Source of the DNA: Caldilineaceae bacterium
GTDB lineage: Bacteria; Chloroflexota; Anaerolineae; Caldilineales; Caldilineaceae
DNA: 64,000 nucleotides
Direction of reading: 5' to 3'
NCBI GenBank assembly: GCA_020634815.1
Contig: JACKBA010000010.1
Coordinates: 1 to 64,000 of the forward strand
Positions 49,443-57,730 of this stretch are shown in pieces. A model generated the notes under the pieces. The model saw only the letters and a list, made by a program, of their open reading frames with translations, searched no databases and had not been told where the DNA came from. The position numbers and the translations under genes were made by a program. Each line of letters begins with the position of its first letter. Within the stretch, counting starts at the first letter, position 1.

Positions 49443-50636
49443 CTAGTCCAGCCCTGTGAAGTCGCCGGCGGGATAGTAGCCTGAGTCGATTATCGCGTCC
49501 TTGACGTTTGTTCTGTCCACGACCGTTACCGCCGCTGGATTGGCCGGGACATCGATTACACCATTGTTGAAGGTGGCCGTCGTTGGCGGCGCTTGGCCGT
49601 CGACAAATGCCGAGGCTGCACCGACCGCCATTGCTGCCAGCTTGCGCACGTCCTTTAGCACGGTCATGGACTGCATGCCGTCGATGATGAACTGGATAGA
49701 CTCGCGGTCACCATCCTGGCCCGTGATCACGTAGCTGGTTACATTCGGATCATCGGCAAAGACCTTGGCGATGGTGCGGGCTATCCCATCATTGGGAGCA
49801 AGCACGAAGACCTTATCCTTGCCATCCGGTGGGGCGCTCTCCAGATCGGCTAGCGCCATGCTTTCCGCATCGTAGAGATCCCAGTTGGTCGTGATCTGAT
49901 CAAGAATCTCCGCCATTTCTCCTGAGGTCAAGGTGGCGTGGCCCTGAAAATCAGCGGCGGCACTGGAGTTTTCGACGACAAAGGTGCCGTCAGCGATCTT
50001 GGGCTGCAGGACGCTCCAGGCGCCCTCAAAAAACTGGAAGGCATTGTTGTCAAACGTCGCCCCCGCGTAGAGGTAGAGCGGGTTGCCGGCGCCGGTCGCC
50101 GCGTCGACAAGATATTGGGCCTGGGCTGCGCCTACCGCATTGTTGTCGAATGCTACATAGAAGTCGACGGCGTCCGTGCCGCGGATCAAACGATCGTAGG
50201 CAATGACGTGCGCTCCGCCGGCCTTTGCGGCTGCGGCGGCCGCCGCAGCCGCTTCAGCGTCAACCGGCGTGATCAGGATCACCTTTGCGCCCTTGGCCAG
50301 CAAAGTTTCGACGTTGGTCTTCTCGGTGGCCGACGACTCCTGGCTATATAGAATTTCGGTCGACAGATTCGCCGCGGCCAGTTGTTCCGCAAGTTGCGCT
50401 GCATTGCGGGTCCAGTACACGTACTGCGAAGGCAGAACAATGCCGACGGCCAAGCTGTCGGCATCCGGATTGGCCACGGCCGGATCTTCGGTTGTGCTAC
50501 TTTTCGCAGGCGTTGCGGCATCCCCTAATTCCACTGATGTAGCCGGCGCGGTGACCGGAACACAAGCTGTGACCACGCCGGCCAGCAGCGCCGCCAGCAG
50601 AAAACCAAATAGCGTGTGCGCGCGATAGTTGGGCAT
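49443..50636 (-). CDS. Sugar-binding lipoprotein of an ABC transporter (xylose/ribose-type)
   Basis: A 397-residue periplasmic-binding-protein type I fold. Lipoprotein signal: hydrophobic LFGFLLAALLAGVVTAC with lipobox Cys followed by VPVTAP. Binding-fold features: LAVGIVLPSQYVYWTRNAAQ, VILITPVDAEAAAAA, IAYDRLIRG and FVLAPNDGIARTIAKVF, closest in type to XylF/ChvE-like aldose receptors. No permease or ATPase gene is next to it in the window, so it is an orphan here. Start 50636 follows GGAGG. Confidence 0.85.
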   Translation of the reverse strand: MPNYRAHTLFGFLLAALLAGVVTACVPVTAPATSVELGDAATPAKSSTTEDPAVANPDADSLAVGIVLPSQYVYWTRNAAQLAEQLAAANLSTEILYSQESSATEKTNVETLLAKGAKVILITPVDAEAAAAAAAAAKAGGAHVIAYDRLIRGTDAVDFYVAFDNNAVGAAQAQYLVDAATGAGNPLYLYAGATFDNNAFQFFEGAWSVLQPKIADGTFVVENSSAAADFQGHATLTSGEMAEILDQITTNWDLYDAESMALADLESAPPDGKDKVFVLAPNDGIARTIAKVFADDPNVTSYVITGQDGDRESIQFIIDGMQSMTVLKDVRKLAAMAVGAASAFVDGQAPPTTATFNNGVIDVPANPAAVTVVDRTNVKDAIIDSGYYPAGDFTGLD

Positions 50637-50810
50637 CTTGACCTCCAAGGACACAGTCCAATAGGGCGGATGACTCCGCCACGCCACATAGATCGCCCGA
50701 AATCGAGCCATGAGAAGAGTGCAGCCACAACCCATGACTGGACGTTCCCCTTGCACGGCCGGACTTGCGGCCTGTCACTGCCTCGCAGCAGATTCAGGTT
50801 AAATCGACAG

Positions 50811-51677
50811 CTACTGGTCGTCTAGAGTAACGACTCGCCCTGCGCCTGCGTCGCTGTATGCCTCTCCGTATGCCTCTTTGAACATGGCGCTCGCCAGATC
50901 ACCCGTGCAATGCGCCGGCATGATCTTGGCGACACCCAACGCGCGTAAGTCATCGATCATCGTGTTCAGGACGCTCTCGTCAGTGACGCTGGCAAGATGA
51001 AACCCGCCGGTCAGCAGGGCAACCTTCGCCGGGACGATGGCCTCGGCCTTGCGGACAAGCTCCACGACACCTGGATGGGCGCAACCGACCAACAACACGC
51101 TGCCGCTGGCTGTCTCCGCAAGCAGCGCCTGCTCGCGCATGCCGTCGGCCGACCCCGTGGCGTAGATGCCCGGCCGAATCTCTAAGGGAGCGGTCACCTC
51201 CACCAGTTCGGTCTGGGCGCCAATCCTCTCTTTGAAGTAGGTTGAGAAGGTGCTCGGCACGTAGACGGCCGGTTGCAAGCCCTTGTCCAGCAGTGCCTGC
51301 AGCCCGCCCACGTGGTCATCATGTTCGTGGGAAAGGACGACCATCTCGATGCGGGCAGGGTCAATGCCCAACTGTTCCATATTGTCCAGGAGAATGGGAC
51401 CGGCGCCCGTGTCAAAGAGGAGTACATCGCCGTCATATTCCACAAGCGCAGCAAAGCCCCAGTCGGCTGTCAGCCGTGCGTCGGTGATCGTGTTGTCATA
51501 TAAAATGGTCAACTTCAACGGGTGAGGAGGCGGTATCGCATCGTTGGGCGCAGTGTCGGCCGCGGGGACGTCAGGCGCTGCGATGAGCTGCCGGACGGGC
51601 GGCTGAATCGGCTGACAGGCAACCAGCATGCAAATCCCACATGCGAGCGAAACGAAACGAGCCAGCCGGCCAATCAT
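50811..51677 (-). CDS. Metallo-beta-lactamase-fold lipoprotein (COG1237-like)
   Basis: A 288-residue MBL-fold hydrolase with a lipoprotein signal (FVSLACGICMLVAC, Cys then QPIQPP). Metal-binding HEHDDH in VVLSHEHDDHVGGL, later GCAHPGVV and MPAHCTG supply the remaining ligands. The start LTILYDNTITDARLTADWGF matches the COG1237 group related to dihydropterin phosphate synthase; real substrate unknown. AGGAGGTGC precedes ATG 51677. It lies upstream of and in the same direction as the sugar-binding lipoprotein gene. Confidence 0.85.
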   Translation of the reverse strand: MIGRLARFVSLACGICMLVACQPIQPPVRQLIAAPDVPAADTAPNDAIPPPHPLKLTILYDNTITDARLTADWGFAALVEYDGDVLLFDTGAGPILLDNMEQLGIDPARIEMVVLSHEHDDHVGGLQALLDKGLQPAVYVPSTFSTYFKERIGAQTELVEVTAPLEIRPGIYATGSADGMREQALLAETASGSVLLVGCAHPGVVELVRKAEAIVPAKVALLTGGFHLASVTDESVLNTMIDDLRALGVAKIMPAHCTGDLASAMFKEAYGEAYSDAGAGRVVTLDDQ

Positions 51678-52050
51678 GATTGCACCTCCTGCCGAATCTG
51701 CAATCTCTAGCGAGGCCATTCCTTCTTCGCCAGCCGCGACTGTCGGGCGGAACATACAACATCCACATTCGTTATTATCGCGCCAAACATGGCGCCGCGT
51801 ATCCACTGCGCGCTCCCAATTCGTCGTACGTTTGGGTGCAATGCGCTGTGGCCGACGCCTGGCGCATTGTCGCCTATTACGAGCTGCTGCCTATCGCCGA
51901 GTTGGACGGGTTTATGCCGGGCGGCTGGCCTTCTTGCCGCCGTGGCATCGGCGGGCGGAACGGATGGCGCGGGGGAGGGTGAAGCGCGCATGCTCCATTT
52001 GGCGCGATAATGAAAGCAGGCACTTCATCTGCACCCAGAAGGGGGGCTTT
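51678..52050. other. Divergent intergenic region without a recognised gene
   Basis: 373 bp between the two outward-pointing lipoprotein genes. Short frames here lack ribosome sites or family features. A GATAAT hexamer near 52005 could be a -10 for the TPR gene but has no matching -35. Confidence 0.4.
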
Positions 52051-52896
52051 ATGGACACACATGTGCTGCGCGCCGTCCTGGTCATCGGTTGCCTGCTGCT
52101 ATCAGGCTGCACATCCGGCGGTGGGCTGCCGGAAACCGCCCCCGATGCCACTCCGACCGGCATCCCGACGCCGTCGATTGCGGTTCGCTTCACCCAAACA
52201 GATGTCTTCTGCCCGACTGCCAACGAAAAGGCGCTACGCGCTTACAACGCCGCTCAGGATGCCGAGGAGACTGGATCTCTGGATAAGGCTGAATCGCTCT
52301 ATCGCGATGCCATCGAGCACGATCCCCATTTCTGCGATGCCATGGACAACCTGGGTGTCTTGTTACGCCGGCAAGGGCGCATCGATGAGGCGATCGGGTG
52401 GTACAGACGTTCGCTCGCTGTCTTTCCGGCGAATACAGTCGCGCAACAAAATATAGCGCTTGCCCTGATGGTCCAGGGTGACTACCTTTCCGCCGCCAAG
52501 GAGTATCAGCAACTGATTGAGATGGCGCCAGACAATCCGGAAGGACATTTCGGGCTTGCCAACGCTTACCTTGTCATGGAGCAACCTGAGCGCGCCATAG
52601 AATGCCTGGAGACAGCCCAGGATCTCTATGCGGCGCTTGGCGACGAGCCCCATTTGATTGATGTCCGTTTTGCGTTGGGCACGGCGAATTTCCACCAGGG
52701 CGAGTATGATGCGGCGCGGCGCTATCTGTTGGCGGTATATCCTCGCCTGGGTGAAGAGCCCGGTGTCAATTACTACCTCGGCCTCTGCTACCTGACTGAA
52801 GAGAGTTACGACCTTGAGCAAGCGCGCCACTATCTGGGGGTCGCCCAGTCGCTTGGCGTTGAGTTACCCGCACCGGTCCGCGCCATGATTGAGTGA
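52051..52896 (+). CDS. TPR-repeat lipoprotein
   Basis: A 281-residue exported protein: signal VLRAVLVIGCLLLSGC with lipobox Cys, a Thr/Pro-rich linker, then tetratricopeptide repeats (DAMDNLGVLLRRQGRIDEAI; PEGHFGLANAYLVMEQPERA; VNYYLGLCYLTEESYDLEQA). TPR lipoproteins scaffold protein complexes at the membrane; no partner is identified. AGAAGGGGGG lies ahead of the ATG. Divergent from the MBL-fold lipoprotein gene. Confidence 0.85.
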   Translation: MDTHVLRAVLVIGCLLLSGCTSGGGLPETAPDATPTGIPTPSIAVRFTQTDVFCPTANEKALRAYNAAQDAEETGSLDKAESLYRDAIEHDPHFCDAMDNLGVLLRRQGRIDEAIGWYRRSLAVFPANTVAQQNIALALMVQGDYLSAAKEYQQLIEMAPDNPEGHFGLANAYLVMEQPERAIECLETAQDLYAALGDEPHLIDVRFALGTANFHQGEYDAARRYLLAVYPRLGEEPGVNYYLGLCYLTEESYDLEQARHYLGVAQSLGVELPAPVRAMIE

Positions 52897-52933
52897 TAGA
52901 TGGCCGAGCATACAGGGCAACGAGCCCACTTCC

Positions 52934-53045
52934 CTAACCCGCCAGCCACACGATCTCCATCCCCTCCTCCTCCGCCAGCGCCACGGGTTCGGCGCACAAC
53001 ACCACATAGTTCGCAAAGGGCTGCCCGTGCGGCCGCAGCGTCACG
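52934..53045 (-). pseudogene. Possible C-terminal remnant of a lost gene
   Basis: A minus-strand frame without a start, ending at 52934, reads RPHGQPFANYVVLCAEPVAL then EEEGMEIVWLAG, which has protein-like composition. No family assigned. It abuts a composite repeat, suggesting the rest was removed when the repeat arrived. Confidence 0.35.
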
Positions 53046-53076
53046 CACAGCCTCCGCGCCGATCCGCGTCATCCTC

Positions 53077-53303
53077 GGTGCAGAAAAAACCGCCCAACGC
53101 AAAGGCGCTAAGACGCAAAGGCGCAGAGGAATTGCCGATTCACCACAGAGAGCGCAGAGGAGCACAGAGGAGAAGACAACGGGTGCCCGAGCGACCCCTC
53201 ATTGACCATTGACAATTGACCGTTGACCATTAACCATTCGCAATTCTCTTTGAATTCCGCGCCGATCCGCCCAATCCGCGCTATCCGCGTTCTATTCTTC
53301 CGC
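53077..53303. repeat. Composite interspersed repeat, copy 4
   Basis: Modules A-B-C as in copies 1-3. Together with the HNH 3' fragment it forms a segment duplicated from 48662-49137. Confidence 0.82.
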
Positions 53304-53306
53304 TCG

Positions 53307-53555
53307 TCACCCCATCCGCTTGCGCCGATGCCACGCCAGCGCCCTCAGATCTGGATAAAGCGGTTCCTCCGCCGGCAGGAAGATCGCCCGCCCTTGCAGC
53401 GGCGCCAGGTGGCCGGGCAGGTTGGGCGCCAGGCTGAGCTGGGCCGCGGCCAGCAGCGTGTAGGCCGCGCTCACGCCGAGCAGCCCCTCGTCAAAGGCCC
53501 AGTGGCAGAGGCGACAGAGCGCCAGACCGTTGCGCGGGTCGTCGTTGTGGGCGAC
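53307..53555 (-). pseudogene. Duplicated 3' fragment of HNH endonuclease gene
   Basis: Encodes AHNDDPRNGLALCRLCHWAF onward to WHRRKRMG, almost identical to the end of the HNH gene at 48889. It stops matching at 53555 (GGGCGAC), 6 bp before the McrB promoter, so the N-terminal half including CAFC and HII is missing. Not functional as a nuclease. Confidence 0.88.
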
Positions 53556-53561
53556 AGACAA

Positions 53562-53590
53562 TTGGTACCCATTCCGCCATGCGCTACAAT
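53562..53590 (+). promoter_or_regulatory. Sigma70 promoter of the mcrBC operon
   Basis: TTGGTA (53562-53567), 17-bp spacer, TACAAT (53585-53590); about 39 bp upstream of the McrB start and immediately after the duplication breakpoint. Confidence 0.6.
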
Positions 53591-53628
53591 CCGTGTACCA
53601 ACAACCTCCCGCACCCCAGAGATCGACC

Positions 53629-55089
53629 ATGAACAAACTGCTCGACATTATCTACGGCAAGACCACCACCTGGGACCAGGACAACCGCGACGCCTTTGAC
53701 GAACTCTTTGGCGCCGGCGGACGCTACCCTGTGCGCGCCCAGAATGTCGTCAAAGTGCGTGCGCCGCGCTTCAGCCAGGGCGGCGGCGTTTCCTTCGCGG
53801 CGTACATCCATCCCTCGAACCCGGATTCTGGCGCGTATGGCGGGACAAGTTTCGTGCTATTTCCGGATGAGCAGGGGCGCTGCCTGCTCTCCCTGGTCGT
53901 CGGCACGCAGGGGATTGCGCCCGATGAGGACATCCTGGGGCGTCCGGGCCACGCGCGCAAGGTCAAGGCAATCGCCAACTGGCTCAATCACACCTACGGC
54001 AAGGGACGGCAGGTCGCCTGGTCCAAGGCCGACCCGGTGCGCATCGACCTGGATGTGCCGCGCCAGATACGCGAGCAGTTCGCCGCCTATCAGTCCGTCT
54101 TCGAACGCTACGGCAAAGTGATCTACGGCCTCTATGTGCCGGACGATGACCGCGCCGCCACCCGCACCGCGGTCGCAGCGTTTCTTGATCTGCTCTTTGA
54201 GGAGCGCGGCTACACGCCACTTGCCGCACACCAGTTGGAGTCCGCCGCCATTCGCGCCGGCTATGCCGCCTACATCCTGCCGACCGTGCAGCGTGAACAG
54301 GTCACGACGCTGCTGGATGACCGGCGCTATGTGATCCTCGAAGGGCCGCCCGGCACCGGTAAGACGCGGCTGGCCATGCAACTGCTAGCGGAAGAGTACG
54401 CCGGCAACGGCACGTCGATCCAGTTTCACCCCAACATCACCTACGAGAACTTTGTCGGCGGGCTGGCGCCGGTGAGCACCGAAAGCGATCTCGGCTTTCA
54501 CTTTGCGCCCAAGCGCGGCTTTCTCATGGAGGCGGCGCTCGCCGCGGCACGCGACCCGCAACGCCCGTATCTGCTGCATATCGACGAAATCAACCGCGCC
54601 GATCTCTCCAAGATTCTGGGCGAAGCGATCTTCCTCTTCGAGGCGAAGTCGGATCAGCCACGCGTCACCACGCTGCCCTACGACTTTGGCGCGCCGATCC
54701 ATGACCGGCTCGCGCTGCCGCCAAACCTGCACATCATTGGCACGATGAACAGCAGCGACCGCAGCATTGCGATTATGGATGTCGCCATCCGCCGCCGCTT
54801 TGCCTTTGTCAAGCTCTGGCCGCAGGTGGCCGTGGTGGAAGCCATGGCCGCGCCGCTCATGCAGAAGGCATTCCAGGATCTGCTCTCGATCTTCGTGGAA
54901 CATGCCAGCGATGAGGCATTCCGCCTCCTGCCCGGCCACGCCTACTTTCTCGAAGCCGATCCGGACAAAGCGGTGCAGGCGCTCCAGACGGGTGTGGCGC
55001 CGTTGCTCGAAGAGTATCTCGAGCAGGGCTATGTCGTCGGCTTTGCCGAGCAACTGCGCGCCTATCTGCAATGGATCGAAAGTCTGTAA
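53629..55089 (+). CDS. mcrB: McrB-type AAA+ GTPase of a modification-dependent restriction system
   Basis: A 486-residue McrB-like motor that translocates DNA and activates McrC. AAA+ domain: Walker A GPPGTGKT (239-246), LLHIDEINRADLSKILGEAI (Walker B), and MNSSDRSIAIMDVAIRRRF, the McrB signature. The N-terminal 1-130 region (VSFAAYIHPSNPDSGAYGGT; LSLVVGTQGIAPDEDILGRP) is not the E. coli McrB-N fold and should read the modified base or another DNA feature. ATG 53629 is used; GAGATCGACC upstream is weak. McrC starts 8 bp downstream. Confidence 0.87.
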   Translation: MNKLLDIIYGKTTTWDQDNRDAFDELFGAGGRYPVRAQNVVKVRAPRFSQGGGVSFAAYIHPSNPDSGAYGGTSFVLFPDEQGRCLLSLVVGTQGIAPDEDILGRPGHARKVKAIANWLNHTYGKGRQVAWSKADPVRIDLDVPRQIREQFAAYQSVFERYGKVIYGLYVPDDDRAATRTAVAAFLDLLFEERGYTPLAAHQLESAAIRAGYAAYILPTVQREQVTTLLDDRRYVILEGPPGTGKTRLAMQLLAEEYAGNGTSIQFHPNITYENFVGGLAPVSTESDLGFHFAPKRGFLMEAALAAARDPQRPYLLHIDEINRADLSKILGEAIFLFEAKSDQPRVTTLPYDFGAPIHDRLALPPNLHIIGTMNSSDRSIAIMDVAIRRRFAFVKLWPQVAVVEAMAAPLMQKAFQDLLSIFVEHASDEAFRLLPGHAYFLEADPDKAVQALQTGVAPLLEEYLEQGYVVGFAEQLRAYLQWIESL

Positions 55090-55096
55090 CCGCAGC

Positions 55097-56533
55097 ATGG
55101 CACCCAGACTGACGGCGACGGCCCCGCTCTTTGTCGAGGGCGAAGACTCCAGCACCATCCGCGTGCCGGCGGCCCGCTTGATCCAGGGCGACGGCGGGCG
55201 CAACGCGGAGTCGCAGGCCGCGCGTCTGGCACAGCAATTTCTCCGCCAGAACGAAGGCTTATTGCGCACCTTCTGCACCGGTACTACCGTCGACTATGAC
55301 GGCTCCGACGTCTACCTCACCTTCACAACCAATGTGCATGTCGGCGCCGTGCCGCTGCTTTCGCCCACCACCGGGCGGCCCGAGATCGGCTTTGTCGTGC
55401 GCCCGCGCTTCGAGTGGCCCGGCATCGGCGCCATGCTGGCCGAGATGGGCTGGCGTGTCGTGCCGCAGCCATTAAAGCTGCCGCTGCTGCCCGGTTCCGA
55501 ACGTCGCATTCCGCCTTGGGTGCTCGCTACCATCGTCATCAGTCGCATCCAAGCTTTGCTGGCCCAACTGGAGCGCCGCTTTGAACTGGTGCAAGAGACG
55601 CTCCCCGCCCCACGCGGCACGGTGGACTGGGCACGCTATGCCGGTTCGAATCTACCGCGCGCCAGGGTGCTGGAGATTCCCAGCCGTTTCCCCGATCTGC
55701 GCGACGACCGCGAACTGAGGGCGGCCATTCACTTCACGCTGCGCAAACAACTTGCCAGCCTGGAGGGCCAGCGCGCGGCCGGGCCGGTCGTCGCCCAACT
55801 GATTGCGCTCTGCCAACTTCTGTTGGAGAAGGTACGTGACGTTCACCCCCGTCAGCCCGCCGGAATCACCGTGCAGAACTGGCTGCGCGCTCCGCTGCGT
55901 ACCGACGTCTTCCGCCAGGGCTTGCAGGCCATCGAGTGGACCGTGGACGACCGCGGCCTGGCGGGGCTGGCCGATCTGCGCGGTCTGCCCTGGCTGCTCT
56001 CCATGGATGAGTTCTTCGAGGCGTGGGTCGAGACGGTCGCGGCCCGGCTTGCCCAGACCATGGGCGGCACGCTGGCCGTGGGCCGACGCCGCGAGACGAT
56101 CGTCCCGCTCTCTTGGACACCGCCCTACCGCGGGTCGCAGCGTTATCTGCTGCCCGACCTGGTGCTGGAGACCGCGGATACCATCGTCATCTTTGATGCA
56201 AAGTACAAGCGGCATTGGGAGGAACTGCACTTCGCCGACTGGGCCGATGTGGATGCCGAGTTGCGCGAACGCCACCGCGCCGACCTCTTGCAGGTGCTCG
56301 CCTACTCCACGCTCAAGACCGGCAAACGCATCGTCAGTTGTCTCGTTTATCCCTGCCGCCTGTCAACGTGGCAATCACTCACGGCGCGCGGCGAAGCCGC
56401 GTTTCATGCCACGGTGCCGGCATCCTTCGACCGGCAGGTGGAGGTTGTCTTGACGGGGCTGCCTTTGAATGCGGGGATGGAAGCGGCGTGCCGGCATTTG
56501 CAGTCCATTTTTGGTACAGCGTTGCTCTCATAG
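55097..56533 (+). CDS. mcrC: McrC-type nuclease subunit
   Basis: A 478-residue McrC: N-terminal beta-rich region that contacts the McrB ring, and a C-terminal PD-(D/E)xK nuclease with YLLPDLVLE (Asp354) and IFDAKYKRHW (Asp367, Lys369). The helical middle (SMDEFFEAWVETVAARL) is typical of the McrC/DUF2357 family. Cuts DNA when activated by McrB. It follows McrB with an 8-bp gap in the same operon. Start ATG 55097 has only a weak upstream site, so coupling is likely. Confidence 0.87.
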   Translation: MAPRLTATAPLFVEGEDSSTIRVPAARLIQGDGGRNAESQAARLAQQFLRQNEGLLRTFCTGTTVDYDGSDVYLTFTTNVHVGAVPLLSPTTGRPEIGFVVRPRFEWPGIGAMLAEMGWRVVPQPLKLPLLPGSERRIPPWVLATIVISRIQALLAQLERRFELVQETLPAPRGTVDWARYAGSNLPRARVLEIPSRFPDLRDDRELRAAIHFTLRKQLASLEGQRAAGPVVAQLIALCQLLLEKVRDVHPRQPAGITVQNWLRAPLRTDVFRQGLQAIEWTVDDRGLAGLADLRGLPWLLSMDEFFEAWVETVAARLAQTMGGTLAVGRRRETIVPLSWTPPYRGSQRYLLPDLVLETADTIVIFDAKYKRHWEELHFADWADVDAELRERHRADLLQVLAYSTLKTGKRIVSCLVYPCRLSTWQSLTARGEAAFHATVPASFDRQVEVVLTGLPLNAGMEAACRHLQSIFGTALLS

Positions 56534-56545
56534 GCCCAACAGATT

Positions 56546-57718
56546 TCACGGTTGTCGCATGTGGACTACCAGCAGGTCGACCGGATAGCCAAGTCCCTCA
56601 AGCAGCGTGTTCGCGAGTTGGAGGATATCACCAGAACTCAGATTGACTTCGACGAAAAGCTCCGTTCCCGGTATTTGCACCGGCGAAAACATCTTCTCTG
56701 GATCTGTCGAAATGTACTGGCGTTTGCGACCGCGCAATGTTTGGCCGAACGCTGCAAAGTCATCTTGCCGGCGCTGAGTCAGCACTGTACACACTGCCAC
56801 CAGCAGTTCTTTCCAGTTCTTCACAGGATGGCGTTCGTCGAACAACGTAATGGCTTCAGGTTTTCGCGCCGACGACTTACTGCTAGCTAGCCTTGGCTGT
56901 GCCGCATCGCTGGTTGTAGCTGGATTGATTTTGGCACTGTCAGCAGAAGTAGCTGTGTGAACGTCCGCTGCGTCGGTGAGAGCCTGCCCGTCGACATTTA
57001 GCAACTCGCCCCACCACTCCTCATCAAGCGCATTCACAGTCAGCGTACGCTCGACGACACCGACCCGATGGCGGATGAGCATGTCGATCAGTTGTTCGCC
57101 GTTGATCAGGGTGATACGTGTTTTGTTAGGCGCGACTGCTTCTTTGCGCGCACCACTGGAGAAATCACTGGTCGTGATGACGATACCCTGCTGATGAACC
57201 TGCAACGACCCGCGCAACTGAGTGACCGTCGGCGCCTGTACATTCCCTTTCCAGCGTTTCGCCTGGACAGCGGCATTGACTTCGGTCAGGCCCGCGGCAC
57301 GATAGACGCCGACCACGTCGATTCCGCCATCACCCTGATAGGTTGTCACCTCAAGGGTGCTCTCATCGAAACCCATCTCCAACAACAACTCCATCACCAA
57401 CGACTCGAATCGTTTGGCCGGTATTGAATGTAGCAACTGCCCCAAGCGTTCACGCGTCTGGTGATTGATCCCGTGCACCTGCTCCTCGATACCGCCGCGC
57501 CGGACCTTGGCAAGGTCAAAAACGCCCCGGCCCACGCGCACAAAACTTGACCCCTCTTCCTTCGTATCCGTGTAAAGCCGCGATCCCATCGTTGCCTCTG
57601 GCGTCAACCCAGTTGGCACAATCATCCCCTGTTCCAGGGCGCGGTGCGTGATCTCTGAATAGTGAAGGGGCTGCTTGGCTGCACGCAGCACATCATAAGC
57701 GGCTTCAAGGTAGGTCAT
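56546..57718 (-). CDS. Mrr-like restriction endonuclease with HARE-HTH domain
   Basis: A 390-residue protein. Residues 1-75 form a HARE-HTH (HB1/ASXL) winged helix (YLEAAYDVLRAAKQPLHYSE), proposed to sense DNA modification. Residues 100-210 are an Mrr_cat nuclease: Glu105 in KRFESLVMELL, Asp134 in QGDGGIDVVG and Lys154 in AAVQAKRWKG. A Ser/Ala/Thr-rich linker and a C-terminal domain of unknown type follow. Probably cuts modified foreign DNA. Convergent with McrC (stops 12 bp apart). Confidence 0.87.
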   Translation of the reverse strand: MTYLEAAYDVLRAAKQPLHYSEITHRALEQGMIVPTGLTPEATMGSRLYTDTKEEGSSFVRVGRGVFDLAKVRRGGIEEQVHGINHQTRERLGQLLHSIPAKRFESLVMELLLEMGFDESTLEVTTYQGDGGIDVVGVYRAAGLTEVNAAVQAKRWKGNVQAPTVTQLRGSLQVHQQGIVITTSDFSSGARKEAVAPNKTRITLINGEQLIDMLIRHRVGVVERTLTVNALDEEWWGELLNVDGQALTDAADVHTATSADSAKINPATTSDAAQPRLASSKSSARKPEAITLFDERHPVKNWKELLVAVCTVLTQRRQDDFAAFGQTLRGRKRQYISTDPEKMFSPVQIPGTELFVEVNLSSGDILQLANTLLEGLGYPVDLLVVHMRQP

Positions 57719-57730
57719 CTTCGTGTTCTT

